DNA of 64,000 nt from Phyto melanocephala (taxonomy: Eukaryota > Arthropoda > Insecta > Diptera > Rhinophoridae). The position numbers and the translations under genes are program-made. The notes beneath the pieces are model-generated. The model was given only the letters and a program-made list of their open reading frames with translations. It did not search any database and was not told where the DNA came from. Shown here piece by piece: positions 39,101-45,100 of the stretch. Numbering within the stretch: the first letter of the stretch is position 1; every line of letters begins with the position of its first letter. The stretch spans positions 130,118,895 to 130,182,894 of the forward strand of contig OW799234.1 in the NCBI GenBank assembly GCA_941918925.1, read 5' to 3'.

Positions 39101-42100
39101 CGTCAAAAGATTCTCAAGCAGCTCCACAGAGGACATATAGCAGCAGAAAGATGTAAGTCAATCGCTCGGAGTTACGTGTACTGGCCGTGTATTGACAAGC
39201 AAATTGAGAATTACGTCAAGAAATGCCAAAACTGTCAGCACGCAGCAAAGAATCCTGTAAGAACCAATCTATGCTCTTGGCCAACAACATCTCGACCACT
39301 CGAGAGAATTCACATCGATTACGCGGGACCTGTCAAAAATAAATATTATCTAGTTGTTATCGATTCATTTTCTAAATATCCATCTATTTACGAAACCCCA
39401 ACAACAACATCATTGGCAACAATAAAAATTTTAAACGAATATTGCGCACAATTTGGCAATCCTGAACAAATAGTTTCGGACAACGGGACTCAGTTCTGCT
39501 CGGGACAGTTCGAAAATTGGTGCAAGGAAAGATCCATAGAACACACCAGAACAGTACGCTTTCACCCCAGCTCTAACGGTCAAGCAGAAAGATTTGTAGA
39601 CACACTTAAACGCGCTCTAAAAAAATCTGAAGGGGAAGATACACCTGCCGCATCACTCCAAACGTTCTTAGAAGTTTATAGATCAACACCAAATCCAAAC
39701 TCACCAAATGGAAAAACTCCAGCAGAGTCGTTTATAGGTCGAAAAATGAGAACAGTCTTCGACGTCATTAAAAAACTAAAATACAGTGAACGTAAAACCA
39801 ATCAGCAAATGGAGAAGCAGTACAACACCAAACATGGTACCCGAAAGAGAATATTTCACATTGGCGACCAAGTCTATGCATTGAACTTTAGGGGAAACAA
39901 TCAATATTGGGTGCCTGGAGAAATCATCGAAAAAATAGGAAACGTAATCTATAACACCCTTATCGATGTAGGCAATAGGAAAATGCTGGTTAGAACGCAC
40001 ACAGATCAACTTAGACCCAGACATATTGAGGAAAATACATCTTCATCCGAAACATCTAATTTGCCTTTAGACACGTTGCTGGAAGAATTTGCAATAACTC
40101 CATCAACTCCAGAGGAAACTTTTTCAACGCCTACAGTCTCTCCACATTGGACTCCTAAGCGTATAACCAATCGAAGACAACCAGTGGAACCAATTTCCAG
40201 GTCACCGCAATCATCTTAAGGAGGGAGATGTTAGGGGGTAACCCACAAGCGAAGTTGCAACATGATAATGTGGCATCACCATGCAATGCAACGCTGCGCC
40301 CTCAATAAGTTTAAATTTCATACGTATTAGTTTTCAACTGTAATTTAGTCATGTTGTAGCAAGCAAACCTTAAGCACACCTCAAAGTAAAGAATTAAAAG
40401 TTATTTTGTTTAATTATATAAAACTTGTCTTTTATTACAACGTAAAAGCACAACATATCTATTTATTCAATTTCACAGAGTAATACTTATAAGCCAAATA
40501 GGCAAAAAACATATAACAAAGTAATAAAAACCTAAGTATAATATACAAAAATATAAAAATTTAAGTAAACATTCATAATGAAAGTATCATCATATATGCT
40601 CCCCAGCATACATTAGAACAAAAAGAAATGGCAAGTAGATGAAATCGAAGGTCCAGTTAGTGACAGAAAAACCAAACAATATCCATTAAAAAATACTAAA
40701 AACGCAGTAAAATAAATTAAGATAGAGAAGAAAAAAAATTAAGTAGTTTAAATTTGAAAACATTATTAGAGTGTGTAAAAAGACGCAGTTCTAAAGGTAA
40801 TAAAAAGGGAAAGAGGAAAAAATAAATTCCTTACGAAGGGCAGAAGGGTGACCATCTTTTTTAACTCTATAAAATAATATCAAATTACGAATCTTAATGA
40901 AATCAGCAAACGAGCAACCAAGAAATCTTTTTACAAAGTCAAAAATATGATCACGACGACGAGCACAGTAAACAAATCTGACAATGGAATTAACTAAGCG
41001 CTTTAAACGTGAAAGAATCAGACCAATTTTACCAGATACAACCTCAAGACAGTAAAAAATCTGCGGCATCAAAATAGCATACGCTAACCTTCTCCTTATA
41101 TGAAATGGTAAAAACAAATTAGTACAATAAATTTTACGCAGAACCCCAAATTCTGCCAGAAATAGAATCAACATGAAATTTAAATGAAAGTTTAGAGTCA
41201 AGAACTAGCCCAAGGCATTTATGATGGCCAACAAAATGAATCATTTCCTCACCCAAAAATATGTCAAGATCAACAAAAAAAAACGATTAGTAGAACCAAA
41301 CATAAGCATTTTTGTTTTAGATGCATTAACTTTTGAAAAATTAGCAACAGTCCATCGTATAACACGTTCCAAACAGGAATTAATATTGTCTTCAAAAACA
41401 TCAATAAACCTTCTATTCCCTTTAAACAGCAAGAAAATATCATCAGCAAATAAATAAGGTGTACATGAGCTAGAATTTATTAAACAAGGAAGATCATTAA
41501 CAAAAAGTATGAATAATAGTGGACCCAAAATGGAAATTCCAGGAAATAAAACAAGAGGCTACGTTTAACATTAATCCAAAAGGTTTCTTAACATAGTTTT
41601 ATATCGCGATTCGATTTCTTTTTAAGTTTTTTTTTATTACTAAAGTTATAAGCATGATATATGTATGCAAATTTATAATTACAATAATAAAATTAAAGTT
41701 TAAACTTTTAATTATAATAGAATTTTCATTTTAAAATAAACTTCAATATGTGTAAAAAATACAAGGAAAAATCAAACAAAACATAAATAAAATAAACAAA
41801 TAATTAGTCATTCATAAACAGGTATTTCCGTTTAAAACAAAAAAACAAATCATCGTTGCTCTAACAAATTCAGTTATGTGTTTTTCACTGAGTTTTTAGG
41901 AAAGCAAAAAAAAGAATTTTATTTTCTCACTTTACTGTATTAAACTTACGCATACTAAAAAGTTGTTTATTTTTGAACAAATTAAGACATCCTTAAATGA
42001 TTTGTTGGATAGATGAACGACCAATAATGGTTCAAACTAGAGCAATAAAAAAATTTTTGAAAATTGTCACATAACCGATTTCGTCAATGCAGCAACGAAA

Positions 42101-45100
42101 TAAACTTTAAGCAAAGAAAAAAAAAAGAAATGAATACAACAGATAAATAAATTTTACATACAACAAACGTACATAAAAGCTATGTAAACAATTGTATACG
42201 TAGTATATAACTACTGAATATGCATAGTATATCAGAATATAATAATAAAAAACAAAAACAAAACAAGTATTAAACTAAAAATTCACATCGACAAACAATA
42301 ACACTCAATTAAGATAAAAATTTATTATATTTTCCAATTCTTATTATCTGTTTTATCGTTCTTTATTTTTTGTCTACTTAAAAACTGTATCACCTTTATT
42401 TTAACAAAATTTTTTATTGATTAAAATTTGATTTATAAAATGTTAATGTTTTTATTTATTCCACTTTATTTTTAATCTGTTTTTGGTTAAAATATCTTTT
42501 CAGCGGAAAAACGCAACCATAACACGATGAAAGCCGAAACGTAACAGAAGAAGTATACAGAAGTAAAACTATATGGAGCTGTAAGCTCAACAAAATAAGT
42601 CTGCACCATAGCGTAAAGTCTGTGGCAGAACTCGCACAGACATTTCAAATGTGTAAAATAAATCAGTTTGTTTGATGATGATGTTGTATTCATAGTAGTT
42701 GCGTTTATTATTATTGTTAATATGTATGTTGAAATGTGTTTGATTTGTGTGTAAGAATGTGTATAATCAACTGTTGTTGGTGTTAGATTACGCTTGTTAG
42801 TAGAGGCAGATACCAGAGTCGTTGCTGGTAAGTTTTGTTACCTTTTTTATTTATTTATTTTTTTGTTTGTTTTCAAACCTTACAACCAAAGTATTTTTAG
42901 CTAATATGCACCAGTTTTAGAGAGATCAATAACCTTAGATTTAGGGTAAGGTCTGTCTCGCAATTCGAAAGTGGTAATCTCCGATTAATTTTGTATGTGT
43001 GGACTTGTATAGCTTCAACTTGACCAAACGCTAAGCTGTTCAGAATACATTTGCTAATTGCAACTGAATCGTTTAAAATTGTTATAAAATTGTTGTTTTA
43101 AGCATGGCAATTCGAATGATTTAATTTTACTCACTTTTCATTATTGGAAACGTTAATTCAAAAATTACATTAAAAAAATTAATTTTAAAAAGCTGATATT
43201 TTTCAATTTAGTCTGAGAATAATGTAACAAAAGATCTATTTGAAGGTTTGCGTTTAAATAGCATCGACTTTATGGTCCAAAATGTTTGCATATTTTGTTT
43301 TAAATTTGTATTGCATTTTTATGTTTTTTTTTTGTTTGTTATACGGAATATTGTAAAAAGATATTTAAAAAAATGTTATATTTTGTTTTTTTTTTAATTA
43401 AAACCAGGGGCCAAATTACCGCATTCGATATTTAAAAGTAAAAGTTTTCCTTATAGCATGTTTCCACGGCAACGATATTCGTAATTCGATGTCTTATTTA
43501 TAATTCAAAGCCTAATTACGAACCGAATTACATAATTTGCCATGCAAAATTTTCAATGCGAATTACTATTTTTGTGCGTAATTCATTTAGAATTACCATG
43601 CGAATTATAATAAAATCAGTGTCTTCTCTAATTTTTATCGGTAGTTTACCATCTCCAGCTGACAAAAATATCAAAGCAAAGCGAAAAGGAAAAAGAAAAA
43701 AGTTCAATTTCATATATAAAAAATAAGAAAAAACGAAAACTTTAAAGAAAGTTGTTATGTCTAGCAGAGTATTTGCCACATAAAAATTATTGAATGAGAC
43801 AAAATTGTGTTTAGAGGTTTGCTGGCTCACTTGTCCTATTTTTTTGCACTTTTTCTATTTTCTTTTAATAAAAAAATAATGATATTATGATATTAATGTA
43901 TTCATTTCTTATAAATTTACAATATTATTACTATTATTACTTACTTTTTGCCTCCATTGATAAAATAATTATAATTTTCTATAAAAAATTTTATATTACT
44001 TAATGTTCACCGCCAAAAAACAAAACGATAATTTAAATAAAAAAGGCACGAAGAAGAACTGTAAAATCATATTAACAATAGGTATGTTCCACATGCATAA
44101 CGAAACAGTCCGAACTTGCCCAAAGTTACCCAAAAGCGTTCCACATAACAATTTTTGTTCAATTATGAGAGTAATTGAGAGAGTAATTTTTTTCATTTCC
44201 TGTACAAATTTGCCCGAACTTTTTCTTTGGGTAAGTTCGGACAAGAATTTAACAATCAGCTGTTTTTTGTTTACATATGAAACTGAAAATTAATCAAAAA
44301 ATTTGCAAGCAAAAAAAGTTTAGTTTTTGTTAAAAAATATATTAAAAAGCAAAATGGAAGGTTTTAATGAAAAAGTTAAAGTGGTAAATACATTAGTGAA
44401 TAGATATCTATCTCCCTTGTTCTTTAAAATAAATACTTTTAAAAAATTTACACTGGCTCAGCTTTCAGTTCTTTTTAATTATTTTTAACATCTGTTGGCA
44501 ATGATGCAAATGTTTTGTTTTTATAATGTTATTGCTTTTAAGCCTCTAAAATCACTTAAATAGATTTTAATTTAAAAAGTAAGCACCATTAGTATTACAA
44601 GAAGTGCAAAAATGGTTTTTTTGCGTTCCAGCAATTTTGGGTAGTTTTGGCAAATTTAGAGAGTAATTTTCATTTTACTCTCATTAGTCCGAACTTGTCC
44701 GAGATCTTGTGGAACACACCTAATATGTCGTGGAAACAGGGTAATTCACTTAAGTAATTTAAAGAGCGAATCAAGTAATTGAATGTGTCGTGGAAACATG
44801 CTATAACATTTTAAACTAGATTCCAGTAAGGAATCTCTAATTTTTTATCGATATCGAATGTCGATTATGCTCAGAATAAAAAATGAAACAAGTTAATCTG
44901 CCGATTAATAGTGTATTTTGATGGTCACAAGTAGAGGAGCCCTAACACGACGTTATTTACGAAATCGATTTTTTTTAGTGATTTCAACATATTTCACATA
45001 AATACACCTCGACACAAGAATTTAATGCAATAGTATCTCTAATGTACCTTAAAATTGGTTGAAATCGGCCGACCTGATTCCGCAGTTAACGGTGCTTTCA

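Larger units (their letters stand above)
35777..40455 (+). mobile_element. Complete Ty3/gypsy-type LTR retrotransposon
   Basis: Two 227-bp LTRs begin TGTTAGGGGG and end CACAACA, and look identical. TATCT flanks both sides (35772-35776, 40456-40460), a 5-bp duplication. One uninterrupted Gag-Pol frame fills the body; no env is seen. The polypurine tract AAGGAGGGAGA abuts the 3' LTR. All signs point to a very recent insertion and possibly a mobile copy. Domain order and similarity suggest the Mag-like (K02A2.6-like) group. Confidence 0.95.
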
